Assembly (NCBI RefSeq): GCF_000154985.1
Contig: NZ_DS572694.1
Location: forward strand, 310,001 to 374,000
Reading direction: 5' to 3'
From: Streptococcus infantarius subsp. infantarius ATCC BAA-102
GTDB lineage: Bacteria; Bacillota; Bacilli; Lactobacillales; Streptococcaceae
Length of the DNA: 64,000 bases
Of the stretch, positions 44,759-53,945 are shown in pieces. The position numbers and the translations under genes were made by a program. Position 1 is the first letter of the stretch. Each line of letters starts with the position of its first letter. The notes under the pieces were generated by a model. That model was not told where the DNA came from. It searched no databases and saw only the letters and a list, made by a program, of their open reading frames with translations.

Positions 44759-44791
44759 GAAAAGAGGAAAGCCTTAGCTTTCCTCTTTTTT
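44759..44791. terminator. Bidirectional terminator between trkH and yidD
   Basis: Perfect stem AAAGAGGAAAGC / GCTTTCCTCTTT with a 3-nt loop and T7, overlapping the last codons of yidD. Confidence 0.92.
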
Positions 44792-45038
44792 TCTTCGAAA
44801 ATCTTTATTGCGTCGAAGTGTAAAATAATCTGGGACCGGATCATCACCACCCTCTACAAATGGATGGCAACGTAAAATACGTGCAATTCCCATAAGAACA
44901 CCCTTTAGCCCATGCTTTTCAATCGCCATAATCATGTAATTCGAACAGCTTGGTCGATAGCGACAGGATGGAGGGGTCATGGGGGAAATCCGTTTTTGAT
45001 ACCATTTAACAAGCGCAATAAGCAGTTTTTTTATTCAT
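44774..45038 (-). pseudogene. yidD: Membrane protein insertion efficiency factor YidD, frameshifted in a poly(A) run
   Basis: The body ([21 protein letters not shown]-like helix, RCHPF-GGDDPVP) is an intact YidD. The upstream frame reads [17 protein letters not shown], the family N-terminus, but the only ATG (45036-45038, overlapping the rluB stop) is one base off. An A7 run (45026-45032) follows it where A6 would restore [10 protein letters not shown] and an 87-aa protein. An internal ATG (44980) would give a 68-aa fragment lacking the amphipathic N-terminal helix. Frameshift or assembly error are both possible. Confidence 0.85.
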
Positions 45039-45760
45039 TTTTGTTTGTTAACAGCTAAATTATGTAACTGGCTGATTTCTTTTTTGCTCAAACGACGTGA
45101 TTCACCTGGGCGAAGACCTGATAGATCCAAAGTCCCAAAGTTCGTACGAGACAATTTATCTACCAAAAGTCCAACTAATTCGAACATTTTCTTAACTTGG
45201 TGGTTACGTCCTTCATGAATAGTCAATTCAACCACTGAACGATTTTTTTCAGGATCTACTTTGATGATGTTGTAACGAGCTGGTTTTGTCTTTTTGCCAT
45301 CGATAACAACACCACGTGTTAATGGACGAAGATTTTCTTTTGTCGCAAGTCCTTTAACACGAGCTAAGTAGACTTTGTCAATTTCGTTACGTGGGTGAAT
45401 CATTTCATCTGTGAAATCACCATCATTTGTCAAAATCAAAAGTCCAGTAGTATCCCAGTCCAAACGTCCAACAGGGTAGATACGTTCTGTAACATTTGGT
45501 AGCAAGTCAACAACCGTTTTACGGCCTTTGTCATCTGATACACTTGAAATCACACCACGAGGTTTATTAAGAAGGTAATAAACTTTTTCTTCGTTATAGA
45601 TTGGTGTCCCTTCAACTTCAACAACATCACCAGCTTTAACCGTTGTAGCTAGTTCTGTGACAACTTTACCGTTGATGGTTACCAAACCTCTTTTAATCAA
45701 ATCTTCAGCTTTACGACGGCTGGCAATTCCCGCATGGGCAATGTATTTATTAATTCTCAT
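45035..45760 (-). CDS. rluB: 23S rRNA pseudouridine synthase RluB
   Basis: 241-aa RsuA/RluB-family enzyme that isomerises a uridine in helix 89 of 23S rRNA. It has an N-terminal S4 RNA-binding domain (1-60) and the catalytic Asp101 in VGRLDWDTTGLLIL. It lies after scpB in the conserved scpA-scpB-rluB cluster. Confidence 0.94.
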   Translation of the reverse strand: MRINKYIAHAGIASRRKAEDLIKRGLVTINGKVVTELATTVKAGDVVEVEGTPIYNEEKVYYLLNKPRGVISSVSDDKGRKTVVDLLPNVTERIYPVGRLDWDTTGLLILTNDGDFTDEMIHPRNEIDKVYLARVKGLATKENLRPLTRGVVIDGKKTKPARYNIIKVDPEKNRSVVELTIHEGRNHQVKKMFELVGLLVDKLSRTNFGTLDLSGLRPGESRRLSKKEISQLHNLAVNKQK

Positions 45761-45790
45761 ATTCTTTCCTTTAACTGCTTTTTAGCTATT

Positions 45791-46387
45791 TTACATCATT
45801 TCGTCAGTTTTAGCGAGTTCTGTTTCTTCCTGGGCTAATTCTGGCTCTTCAAAAAGGGGCATTTCTTCATTAACCACTTCGATATTTGACACGTCAATCA
45901 GCTCACTTAGGTCATTGATTCCCATAAAATCTAGGAAATAATCCGTTGTCGCATAAATATTTGGTCGACCAATTACTTCTTTTTTACCAGCTTCGCAAAT
46001 TAAACCTAGAGCCATTAATTTACTGATAGCACTGCTAGAATTAACACCACGAATATCATCAACTTCAATACGTGTTATCGGTTGTTTGTAAGCAATAATG
46101 GATAAAACTTCCAAACTGGCACGTGATAAACTTTGATTGACTGGAGCTTTTGCAAAATCACGAAGCAAATCAGCAAAAATTTCTTTAGTCACAATTTTAT
46201 AACAACCTGCTGTCTCAATCAAACAAAGACTTGATGAGTCGTCAGCTTTGTATTTCTGTGCTAATTTTTCCAGTTGTTGTTGGAGCGCCGTTGGTGTTAA
46301 ATTAACTATACTAGCCAAATGACGTAAGCTCAAGCCTTCTTCACCTGCTACAAAAAGAAGGGCTTCAATCTGAGCTAAATAGTTCAT
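45791..46387 (-). CDS. scpB: Segregation and condensation protein B
   Basis: Dimeric winged-helix (kleisin-interacting) subunit of the SMC-ScpAB condensin for chromosome segregation. The ATG at 46387 follows AAAGGAAGTTAT and gives [12 protein letters not shown], the normal N-terminus (198 aa); a longer frame to 46417 has no site. The C-terminus is acidic. Confidence 0.94.
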   Translation of the reverse strand: MNYLAQIEALLFVAGEEGLSLRHLASIVNLTPTALQQQLEKLAQKYKADDSSSLCLIETAGCYKIVTKEIFADLLRDFAKAPVNQSLSRASLEVLSIIAYKQPITRIEVDDIRGVNSSSAISKLMALGLICEAGKKEVIGRPNIYATTDYFLDFMGINDLSELIDVSNIEVVNEEMPLFEEPELAQEETELAKTDEMM

Positions 46388-46435
46388 ATAACTTCCTTTC
46401 TTAATTTTGTTTACCAAGGGTTATCGTTTTTTCAC

Positions 46436-47140
46436 TCAACTAACACTTCGTAAAACGATATCTCCAAAGTTTTCCTTTTGTTCTACTTCCACCTCATGGA
46501 CTTTAATCAATTCTAAAGTCGCCAAAAATAAGGTAATCATTTCTGGAATAGATTGACATTCTTTGAAAACCTTGTTCAAAACAAGTTTTTTAGACTGACT
46601 GAGACGTTCTGAAATAACCGTCATCATGTCTTCAATACGATAATCATCACGCTCAACAACCGTATGACTATTTTTCAATTCTCTTCGCTTTTCAGCCATA
46701 ACATGTGAAAATGACAAGAAAAGATCCATAATCGTCTTGTCATGAGCTAAAACCGCATCTTCAAAAATTAATTCTTGTTTTGGTTTTGAGTAAAATTTAG
46801 CACGTTCATCGTGCTGTGCTGACATTTCCTCACTAATCGCCTTGAAGCGACGATATTCTTCGATTTGTGCCAACAATTCTTGTTCAGGATCATCTTCTTC
46901 TGGCTCTGTTTCAACAATTTTTGGAAGTAGCTTACGGCTTTTAATCAGCATGAGCTGACTGGCCATAACCATATATTCACCTGCCACTTCTAATTTCATG
47001 GCTTGTAAAGTTGAGATATAAGTCAAATACTGCTCGATAACTTCCACGATTGGAACATCGTAAATATCCATCTGATATTTAGAGACCAAGTGCAAAAGCA
47101 AATCCAGAGGCCCTTCAAAATCTTTTAATTTAATATCCAT
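46436..47140 (-). CDS. scpA: Segregation and condensation protein A
   Basis: 234-aa kleisin that bridges the SMC dimer. N-terminal [16 protein letters not shown] and the C-terminal winged helix are typical. It overlaps the end of the xerD-like gene by one base and precedes scpB. Confidence 0.95.
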   Translation of the reverse strand: MDIKLKDFEGPLDLLLHLVSKYQMDIYDVPIVEVIEQYLTYISTLQAMKLEVAGEYMVMASQLMLIKSRKLLPKIVETEPEEDDPEQELLAQIEEYRRFKAISEEMSAQHDERAKFYSKPKQELIFEDAVLAHDKTIMDLFLSFSHVMAEKRRELKNSHTVVERDDYRIEDMMTVISERLSQSKKLVLNKVFKECQSIPEMITLFLATLELIKVHEVEVEQKENFGDIVLRSVS

Positions 47141-47880
47141 TAGTTATAAAATTTCTCTAAAGTCACTGGACTCTTAAGCCCTAAATTGCGACTAACTTCT
47201 AATAAAGATTTTCCTGCTGCTTTTTGATGTAAAACATATTGATGGCGCATGTCCTGCGCTGATAAGTCTTCCAGACCTAAAGAAGCCGAAAATGCTTTTA
47301 ATTGATTGAAGAACCATTGTCTTGAATAAGATTTACCTTGATTATCAAAAAGATAAATCTGTTCTTCAGACAAATTGGCAGTCATGTAATCAAGCAATTT
47401 TGCAGGAACTTCTAGCACTCTGACCAAACCAGCTTTTTGCACGCGCAAAACAGCAAAAGTCCTATCCAAATCAGCAACTTTTAAGCCTTGAAGGTCACTA
47501 GACGACAGGCCCATTTCAATCATCAAAAGCGCAATCAACTGACCAGCTTGATACGAACTTTCTTGATAAAAAGCCGAATAATCCAGCAACTCCTTACTAA
47601 CCGGTTTTGTGGCCAATTTTTCTTTATTGCTTAATTTATAAAAACGATCTAAGCGCTCAGTATCATACAAAAAATACAAAAACTGATTTACCGCTGAAAT
47701 CTTACGCTTTTTGGCTGAGATTTTTAGAGGTGCCAATGAATGCTCATAAAGCGCCAGCTTTTCTTTGCTGACTTTGCCATCAACAGCCTCAACAAACTGC
47801 TGCAAATCATAAAAATAAGCATTTCTAGAATTCTCTGAGAGAGACTTACTGTCAATAAATTCTTGGATAAAATCAATCAT
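47140..47880 (-). CDS. XerD-like protein lacking catalytic residues
   Basis: 246-aa tyrosine-recombinase fold with a SAM-like N-terminal domain (1-90). In the catalytic domain the first arginine is Ser126 (MGLSSSDL where active enzymes have GLR), the box-II His is Gln209 (QDMRHQ; Arg212 kept) and the LGH histidine is Leu235, although the Tyr245 position remains. Recombination is therefore unlikely. Streptococci keep this gene beside scpAB, which suggests a structural or chromosome-related role. It overlaps cbpB by 8 nt. Confidence 0.85.
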   Translation of the reverse strand: MIDFIQEFIDSKSLSENSRNAYFYDLQQFVEAVDGKVSKEKLALYEHSLAPLKISAKKRKISAVNQFLYFLYDTERLDRFYKLSNKEKLATKPVSKELLDYSAFYQESSYQAGQLIALLMIEMGLSSSDLQGLKVADLDRTFAVLRVQKAGLVRVLEVPAKLLDYMTANLSEEQIYLFDNQGKSYSRQWFFNQLKAFSASLGLEDLSAQDMRHQYVLHQKAAGKSLLEVSRNLGLKSPVTLEKFYN

Positions 47881-48340
47881 CTTTCGGGGTAATCGTATAA
47901 TAATCAGTGAAATCGTGTAAGAGACTATTAACAGCCTTTAGAATCGATTTACGTGTAATAATGCCTAGGAAGTGGTTATTTTTATCTAAGACTGGCAAGA
48001 AAGGATAGTCCACTAACAAATGCATAATATCCGTTAAGCTTGAAGTATCACTAATGGTTTGTAATTTGGTATTAACCATCTTACCAATATCAGTCTGAGC
48101 CAATTCCCAATCGGTCAATTGATTTTTAGCTTGATAAGACATAATGTCAGCAATGCTGATAGTTCCAACGTATTCTTTATCTTTGGTGATAACAGGAACA
48201 CGTGAATAACCATTATTAGCTAAAAGTAACATAGCGTGGTCTGAATTATGCGTATCAATAAAAATCGCCAAATCTTCTGCCGGAATCAAGTAGTGATCCA
48301 AATGGCTAAGAAGAAATTCTTCAAATTCTTTTGCTATCAT
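47873..48340 (-). CDS. cbpB: CBS-domain protein CbpB (DarB-like)
   Basis: 155-aa protein consisting of a CBS pair (about 15-70 and 80-140). The streptococcal member CbpB and Bacillus DarB bind c-di-AMP and, when unliganded, activate the (p)ppGpp synthetase Rel. Assignment rests on length, architecture and the conserved neighbourhood between yfcE and xerD-like. It overlaps yfcE by 4 nt. Confidence 0.82.
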   Translation of the reverse strand: MIAKEFEEFLLSHLDHYLIPAEDLAIFIDTHNSDHAMLLLANNGYSRVPVITKDKEYVGTISIADIMSYQAKNQLTDWELAQTDIGKMVNTKLQTISDTSSLTDIMHLLVDYPFLPVLDKNNHFLGIITRKSILKAVNSLLHDFTDYYTITPKDD

Positions 48341-48858
48341 CTGTCAAATTCCTTTGAAAGTGCCGGATAGAGTTTGTGGTCACGTGTGTAAAAATCAACC
48401 TTAATCTTGTCTTTAGTGATAATTACTTTAGCATAAAGCTTTTCTTTGACATCACCACGAGGTTGAAGAACACTACCTGGATTGATAAAAATAGTTTTAC
48501 CATTACGCCAAGCTGCTGCTCGGTGCAAGTGCCCATAAAGGCAGATATCTGCATCTTCTTCTTGAGCAAATAAATCCAATCTATCCCATGTAAAATTAAT
48601 GTTATAAAGGTGCCCGTGAGTTTGTGCTATGACAATATCGTCAAGATAAGTTGTCAATCTTTCAGGATAACCATTATCGTAATCACAATTACCACGAACC
48701 ACTTTGATACCATCCCAAATGGGATCTGAACTTGGTAGCTCAGAATCTCCATTATGGAAAATGGCATCAACTTCGCCTTGATAACGTTGTTTAATATTGC
48801 TAATAATCTCACGGTCACCGTGAGAATCACTCATTACAATTATTGTTCTGCTTTCCAT
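48337..48858 (-). CDS. yfcE: YfcE/MJ0936-family metallophosphoesterase
   Basis: 173-aa calcineurin-like phosphodiesterase. Metal ligands are visible in MSDSHGD, HNGDSE, RGNCD, THGH and YGHLHRA. The natural substrate is unknown. It overlaps the end of rdgB by 19 nt and the start of cbpB by 4, indicating tight translational coupling. Confidence 0.92.
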   Translation of the reverse strand: MESRTIIVMSDSHGDREIISNIKQRYQGEVDAIFHNGDSELPSSDPIWDGIKVVRGNCDYDNGYPERLTTYLDDIVIAQTHGHLYNINFTWDRLDLFAQEEDADICLYGHLHRAAAWRNGKTIFINPGSVLQPRGDVKEKLYAKVIITKDKIKVDFYTRDHKLYPALSKEFDR

Positions 48859-49868
48859 ACTGGGAATGCCTCCATTAATTTCTTAACAGCCAACCCGCGA
48901 TGTGAGATTTCATTTTTTTCATCTGCTGTCAATTCAGCAGCGTGACGTCCAGTTTCACCAACTAAGAATAGTGGGTCATAACCAAAGCCGTTGTCGCCTT
49001 TTGCTTCCATAGCAATGTAGCCAGGCCAATCTGCTTCAACAACCAAACTTTCCTTATCTGGTGCAGCAACCACAAGTGTTGTGTGGAATTGCGCTGAACG
49101 GTCTTTCATATCAAATACCATTGCTAATTCATGAAGCAATTTAGCATTGTTTGATTCATCTGTAGCGTCTGGGCCAGAGAAACGAGCTGACCATACACCA
49201 GGAAGACCACCAAGGACATCAACTTTCAAGCCAGAATCATCAGCCAGAACCATTTTTCCAGTTAATTTTGAAATCGTTTCTGCTTTCAAGCGTGCATTTT
49301 CTTCAAAGGTCATTCCAGTTTCTTCCACTTCAGGCAATTCTGGGTGGTTATTTAGGTTTTCAACTTTGATGCCTAGTTGATCAAACATTTTACGAAATTC
49401 TTTGGTTTTACCTTCATTGCGTGTAGCAATTAAGATGGTATCACCAAATGCATTTTCAGATGATTTTCCAAAAAAGGCTGACGCAGCAACACCGTCTTCT
49501 GGTAGATGCACAAATAACAATTGGTCATCCTCAGTAACCACAACCGCACCCGCACGTTGTTGCACTTCTAAATGACGATTAGTTTCTTCGTTAATCATGC
49601 CAACAACAAAGCGAATCAATTGAAAATCAGATGATTTTTTAACAACAGTGACGTTGTAGCCATTAAATTCGTCTTTATGGCAGCCGCCTTCACCGTGTCC
49701 GTGACATTTGCCACAGCATTTACTTGCAACAAGTTTTGCGACTTGTTGGCTCAATTCATAAAGATCGTCACCACAGACATTTCCAAGACCTGAAATAGCA
49801 TTGAAGCCACCCCACTCGCCAAGGAACCAATTTTCTTTATCTTTATACTCATAAATTTTATCAGCCAT
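48840..49868 (-). CDS. rdgB: XTP/dITP diphosphatase RdgB with N-terminal extension
   Basis: Ham1/RdgB pyrophosphatase that removes ITP, XTP and dITP from the nucleotide pool. The catalytic domain is about residues 144-340 ([46 protein letters not shown]). At 342 aa it is about 140 longer than the enzyme core: the extension, found in other streptococcal RdgB too, contains a Cys/His cluster (Cys51, Cys52, Cys55, His56, His58, Cys63, His64) that looks metal-binding. The extension's job is unknown. It lies downstream of murI. Confidence 0.92.
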   Translation of the reverse strand: MADKIYEYKDKENWFLGEWGGFNAISGLGNVCGDDLYELSQQVAKLVASKCCGKCHGHGEGGCHKDEFNGYNVTVVKKSSDFQLIRFVVGMINEETNRHLEVQQRAGAVVVTEDDQLLFVHLPEDGVAASAFFGKSSENAFGDTILIATRNEGKTKEFRKMFDQLGIKVENLNNHPELPEVEETGMTFEENARLKAETISKLTGKMVLADDSGLKVDVLGGLPGVWSARFSGPDATDESNNAKLLHELAMVFDMKDRSAQFHTTLVVAAPDKESLVVEADWPGYIAMEAKGDNGFGYDPLFLVGETGRHAAELTADEKNEISHRGLAVKKLMEAFPVWKAEQ

Positions 49869-49885
49869 TTATTACCATCTCATTT

Positions 49886-50695
49886 CTATTTGTTCAACTT
49901 TTCCAAATCAACATGTTGCACATCAATGTCAGTTCCTAGCCAGTTCACCGCAATTTCTTTAAAACGCTGACTACTTGCTGTTGTGTAGAAATGGTGATCT
50001 ACAGCATTTTCAGTGCGACTATGATTAATTTCAAAGTAATTTAATAACACTGACACATCTCGAATACATTCAGCACCACTATCGATTAATTTAACATTAG
50101 GTCCCATCACATTTTGAATGATTGGACGAAGTAGTGGGTAATGCGTACATCCAAGAACCAATGTGTCAACTTTGCCAACAAGCGGCGCTAAACTTTCGTA
50201 AACGACTTTTTTAGCAACACTTGACCCCATTTCATTTGACTCAACGATTGGAACAAACTTGGAACAAGCTAGACCGCTAACTTCCATTTTGGGTGATAAT
50301 GATTTTATCTTTTCAGGGTAAACTTCTGAATTAATGGTCATCGGAGTTCCGATAATCCCAATTTTACCGTTACGCGTCGATTTAATCGCGGCACTAGAAC
50401 CTGGTAAAATAACACCAAGAACAGGAATATCAAGTTTCTCTTTAACTTCTTTCCAAGCAACTGCTGTCGCTGTATTACAAGCAAAGACAATCATCTTAAC
50501 ATTTTTAGTTAACAAGAAATTTACCAATTCCCAAGTGTATTCTCTAATTTGCTCAGCAGGTCTAGGACCGTAAGGAGCTCTTGCTGAGTCTCCAATATAT
50601 ACAATTTCTTCATGTGGTAGTTGACGCATCAATTCACGCACAACTGTTAAACCACCAACTCCAGAATCTAAAAAACCAATTGGTCTATTATCCAT
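49886..50695 (-). CDS. murI: Glutamate racemase
   Basis: Makes D-glutamate for peptidoglycan. The catalytic cysteines lie in FACNTATA (Cys73) and LGCTHYPLL (near 180), with DSGVGGLTV (10-18) at the N-terminus. 269 aa is standard. It is followed closely by rdgB. Confidence 0.96.
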   Translation of the reverse strand: MDNRPIGFLDSGVGGLTVVRELMRQLPHEEIVYIGDSARAPYGPRPAEQIREYTWELVNFLLTKNVKMIVFACNTATAVAWKEVKEKLDIPVLGVILPGSSAAIKSTRNGKIGIIGTPMTINSEVYPEKIKSLSPKMEVSGLACSKFVPIVESNEMGSSVAKKVVYESLAPLVGKVDTLVLGCTHYPLLRPIIQNVMGPNVKLIDSGAECIRDVSVLLNYFEINHSRTENAVDHHFYTTASSQRFKEIAVNWLGTDIDVQHVDLEKLNK

Positions 50696-50729
50696 AGAAT
50701 CTTCTTTCTAATAAGGGAATTAGACTTAG

Positions 50730-50758
50730 AAAAAACCCAGTTGGTGAGCCAACTGAGT
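50730..50758 (-). terminator. Terminator between yneF and murI
   Basis: Stem CAGTTGG / CCAACTG with a 4-nt loop and T6 on the minus strand. It lies 120 nt past the yneF stop; the 120 nt between hold no gene or motif I can support. Confidence 0.82.
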
Positions 50759-50878
50759 CATTCATTTCTGAGCTCTGTGCTCGAAAACGTTTGTTAAAGA
50801 CTGACTTGTATGTAAGGTCAAAAACTATCAAACAATAAGTCATCCGCCTTTAGCATTTTTCAAACCAAAGCGTAAAGA

Positions 50879-51121
50879 TTATTTTTTAGCTTTTGCTGCA
50901 GCTGCTTTTGATTGTTTGATAATGTTACGGTACGTTTGTTGAATTTTAGCTTCACTAGGTTTTTGACCCATTTGGCTCATCATTTCACGGATCGCATCAG
51001 GCGTCAAGCGTGGGTGTTCACCGATTTCCTTTTCAAACTGTTTACGAGCGATAAAAACGCCACCAACAAGGCCACCAAACAAAGCAACCAAAACTAACAA
51101 AATCCAAAGAAATGTTGTCAT
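50879..51121 (-). CDS. YneF family (UPF0154) membrane protein
   Basis: 80-aa single-span protein: one N-terminal helix ([22 protein letters not shown]), then a conserved [24 protein letters not shown] and an Ala/Lys-rich tail. The UPF0154/YneF family is widespread in Firmicutes without a known function. AGGAGAA precedes the ATG. Confidence 0.9.
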   Translation of the reverse strand: MTTFLWILLVLVALFGGLVGGVFIARKQFEKEIGEHPRLTPDAIREMMSQMGQKPSEAKIQQTYRNIIKQSKAAAAKAKK

Positions 51122-51205
51122 GAATATTTTCTCCTAAGTTTTTACATAATTTATTATAGCAAAAATGGAAAGAGTTTACAAATTCTTGAAAGCTTTTTCT
51201 TAATA

Positions 51206-51250
51206 AAAAAACAGCTAACTAAAGGCCATCTGTAGTCCTTAGCTAACTGC
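51206..51250 (-). terminator. Terminator after lysA
   Basis: Imperfect stem CAGCTAACTAAAGG / CCTTAGCTAACTG followed by T7 on the minus strand, next to the lysA stop. Confidence 0.7.
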
Positions 51251-51259
51251 TCTTATAAC

Positions 51260-52501
51260 TTATTCAAAATCAAATCCTTTAATGGTTGCAAAATAATCTT
51301 CTGGTGTTTCGGCACGGCGGATTAAACGTGCACTGCCATCTTCTTGATAAAGAATCTCAGCTGAACGTAAGCGACCATTGTATTGATAACCCATTGAAAA
51401 ACCGTGTGCTCCTGTATCATGAATGACCAAGGTATCACCGATGCGCGCTTCAGGTAATTCACGCTGTTTAGCAAATTTATCGTTGTTTTCACAAAGGGAA
51501 CCAACCACATCGACCACCTCAAGTTTTCCATTGGAATTTGTCATGTTTGTGATGTGATGATAAGCATCATACATGGCTGGGCGCAACAAGTTAACAGCTG
51601 AGGCGTCAACACCAATGTATGTGCGATACGTTTGTTTGCGGTGACGAACTTTGGTTACAAGCAAACCATGTGGCGCCAGCATGAAGCGACCAAGTTCAGT
51701 AAAGATTTTCACATCACCAAGCCCACCAGGAACCAACACCTCATCAAAGACACGGTGGACCCCTTCACCAATCACCGCAATATCATTAGCTTTTTGCTCT
51801 GGACGGTAATTAACTCCAACTCCACCAGATAAATTGATAAAGTTAATCATAACACCAGTTTTTTCCTTCACCTCAACAGCTAATTCAAACAACTGACGGG
51901 CTAACTCTGGGTAATAATCATTGGTCACTGTGTTTGAAGCAAGGAATGAATGAATCCCAAAGTTTTTGACACCTTCTGCTTTCAAATCTTTAAAACCTTG
52001 AATCAGCTGATCTTTGGTCATTCCAAATTTTGATTCTTCTGGATTGTCCATAATATCTGTTCCAAGCGAGAAAACACCACCTGGATTGTATCGAAGTGAC
52101 ACAGTATCTGGTAAGCCTGCCACCTCTTTTAAAAAGGCGATATGTTCGTAAGCATCAAGGTTGATGGTTGCACCGATTTCTCTAGCGTACTTGAATTCAC
52201 GCGCTGGCGTATTATTTGATGAGAACATGATATCAGTAAAGCCTAGCTTGTGGCTCATCAAAAGTTCCACTTCTGTCGCACAATCCACCCCGCAATTTTC
52301 CTCTTGTAGAATCTTCAAGATAGCTGGTGTTGGGGTAGCTTTTACGGCAAAATATTCCTTAAACCCTTTATTCCAAGCAAAGGCCTTGTTCAAAGCGCGA
52401 GCCTTTTCACGAATCCCTTTTTCATCGTAAAGGTGAAATGGCGTTGGAAATTCATTCGTAATGTTTTGAAGCTCTTTGGCTGAAATAAATGGTGTTTTCA
52501 T
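51260..52501 (-). CDS. lysA: Diaminopimelate decarboxylase
   Basis: PLP enzyme that makes L-lysine from meso-diaminopimelate. The PLP lysine is Lys54 (FAVKATP), followed by the alanine-racemase-fold barrel (SGGVGVNYRP) and the active-site Cys region SLCENNDKFA. 413 aa. Lysine made here would feed the MurE step, since the murE specificity motif fits L-lysine. GAGGAATTAATT precedes the ATG. The promoter is TTGGTC-17-TATAAT near 52538-52566. Confidence 0.93.
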   Translation of the reverse strand: MKTPFISAKELQNITNEFPTPFHLYDEKGIREKARALNKAFAWNKGFKEYFAVKATPTPAILKILQEENCGVDCATEVELLMSHKLGFTDIMFSSNNTPAREFKYAREIGATINLDAYEHIAFLKEVAGLPDTVSLRYNPGGVFSLGTDIMDNPEESKFGMTKDQLIQGFKDLKAEGVKNFGIHSFLASNTVTNDYYPELARQLFELAVEVKEKTGVMINFINLSGGVGVNYRPEQKANDIAVIGEGVHRVFDEVLVPGGLGDVKIFTELGRFMLAPHGLLVTKVRHRKQTYRTYIGVDASAVNLLRPAMYDAYHHITNMTNSNGKLEVVDVVGSLCENNDKFAKQRELPEARIGDTLVIHDTGAHGFSMGYQYNGRLRSAEILYQEDGSARLIRRAETPEDYFATIKGFDFE

Positions 52502-52514
52502 AATTAATTCCTCG

Positions 52515-52529
52515 AATTTTCAAAATATT
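52515..52529. promoter_or_regulatory. CodY-like box in the lysA leader
   Basis: AATTTTCAAAATATT matches the CodY consensus at 13 of 15 and lies between the -10 and the ribosome site of lysA. The central G of the motif is missing, so this is weaker than the livJ box. Confidence 0.3.
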
Positions 52530-52585
52530 AGGACCATTATAACATAAAGACAAGAAATGACCAATGACCTTGGTCTGAAAAACGA

Positions 52586-52619
52586 AAAAAACTAGTGCAA
52601 ACAAAGTTGCACTAGTTAA
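52586..52619 (-). terminator. Terminator after the BI-1 gene
   Basis: Stem AACTAGTGCAA / TTGCACTAGTT with a short loop and T7 on the minus strand, ending at the stop at 52624. Confidence 0.9.
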
Positions 52620-52623
52620 TTCA

Positions 52624-53316
52624 TTAATCATCGCTTCCGAACAAGCGAAGTAAATTCAAGAATAAGTTGATAAAGTCAAGGTAAAGACTAAGTGCCATTG
52701 AAATAGCCCAACCATCACCAACTTGACCACCTGTTGCTTCATAAACACGCTTAATCATTTGATTGTCATAAGCGATAAGCCCTGAGAAAATCAATACTGA
52801 AATAATACTGATAACAAAGCTCATCATCCCTGAGCCAATAAAAATATTGACAAAGCTTGCAATGATGATACCAATCAAAGCTGCCAAGGCTGCTTTTGCA
52901 AAGCCAGACAAATCTTTTTTAATGACAAAACCAAGAACTGACATCACACCAAAGACTAAGGCAGATGAGACAAAGGCTTGTAAAACCGTTGTTTGTGTGT
53001 AAGCAACAATGATGAAACTTAAGGTAAAGCCATTCAGAGCTGAATAAAATAAAAACAAAGGCAAAGCAGATGGTGTATTTTTACGAGCAGCACCGCTAGC
53101 TAAGAAAACCAAAGCCAACTCTAAGAAAACTGCACCATAATAAATAAATGGGTGATTAGTCATGATGTTAATCATATTGTCAGTAAAGACATAAAGCATC
53201 AAGAATGAGACAAAGGCTGACAAGCCTATTCCCATACCAACTAATCCATAAATTTTAGCAAAAAAGCGATTCAACCCACTATCGGTCTGTGTGTAAATAA
53301 TATCGTTCTGATTCAA
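52624..53316 (-). CDS. Bax inhibitor-1 (YccA/TMBIM) family membrane protein
   Basis: 230-aa protein with seven predicted helices, ending in the conserved [24 protein letters not shown]. Members in bacteria act as pH-dependent Ca2+ leak channels or interact with FtsH; the role in streptococci is not settled. The start is a TTG with AGGGAGATTCTT upstream. Confidence 0.9.
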   Translation of the reverse strand: MNQNDIIYTQTDSGLNRFFAKIYGLVGMGIGLSAFVSFLMLYVFTDNMINIMTNHPFIYYGAVFLELALVFLASGAARKNTPSALPLFLFYSALNGFTLSFIIVAYTQTTVLQAFVSSALVFGVMSVLGFVIKKDLSGFAKAALAALIGIIIASFVNIFIGSGMMSFVISIISVLIFSGLIAYDNQMIKRVYEATGGQVGDGWAISMALSLYLDFINLFLNLLRLFGSDD

Positions 53317-53347
53317 AAGAATCTCCCTTCCTGATAAATTCTATCCA

Positions 53348-53860
53348 TTAACGATGGTTACTTGGTAAAATCTTACGGCTGTAGCGTCTTTTCTTACCAA
53401 AACGATTGCGAAATGGTGTAATGGCTTCTTTGACAGCCCAATACTTATCGACCATCGTCACAATGTAACCTTCTTTATAACGCGGCGGAGCAATCGTTGC
53501 CCCCCACATGTGTTTTAAAATGATATCTTCTTCACGCTTATTTAAAGTCGTTAATTTTCTAGCGTTTCGAACAGCAATTCTTGGATGTACCCACGCATGC
53601 CCCTTATTAAACTTGGTTTCTCGCCAATCATAATAAAAGAAATCATGCAAAAGACCTCCACGCGCAGTGGCTTTTTCATCCCAACCTAGTTTTTTAGCAA
53701 TCTTATAACTCGTATAAGCCACATTAATTGAATGTTCCATACGGGTTGAATAATGATGCTGCGGAATATTATCTAGCTTCTGAAAACGGGGGTGTTTGAT
53801 GAGATGACCAACGAGTTCCATGAACTCTTTATCTTTTTTATATGCACCTATTAGAATCAC
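53348..53860 (-). CDS. HD-domain phosphohydrolase
   Basis: 170-aa HD-superfamily protein with metal ligands in MEHSINVAY and LLHDFFYYDW. It is conserved in streptococci next to the spoU/acyP/yidC cluster; substrate unknown. The only upstream starts are a GTG at 53860 (AGGG 9 nt upstream) or an internal ATG at residue 14; an ATA at codon 4 sits exactly where the Shine-Dalgarno AAGAAGG would direct initiation, so the true start is uncertain. Confidence 0.85.
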   Translation of the reverse strand: MILIGAYKKDKEFMELVGHLIKHPRFQKLDNIPQHHYSTRMEHSINVAYTSYKIAKKLGWDEKATARGGLLHDFFYYDWRETKFNKGHAWVHPRIAVRNARKLTTLNKREEDIILKHMWGATIAPPRYKEGYIVTMVDKYWAVKEAITPFRNRFGKKRRYSRKILPSNHR

Positions 53861-53945
53861 CTTCTTTCACCCTAATTATAGCATATCAGCTTAAAATAGA
53901 CTGAAACGATGAACTAAAAAATTCAAAATATGAAAACGTTTAAGA

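Noticed and set aside
50759-50878. Possible small gene or RNA in the 120 nt between yneF and its terminator
   Set aside because: The short open frame (ATG at 50766 on the minus strand) overlaps the murI start out of frame and resembles nothing; no promoter of good quality was seen.
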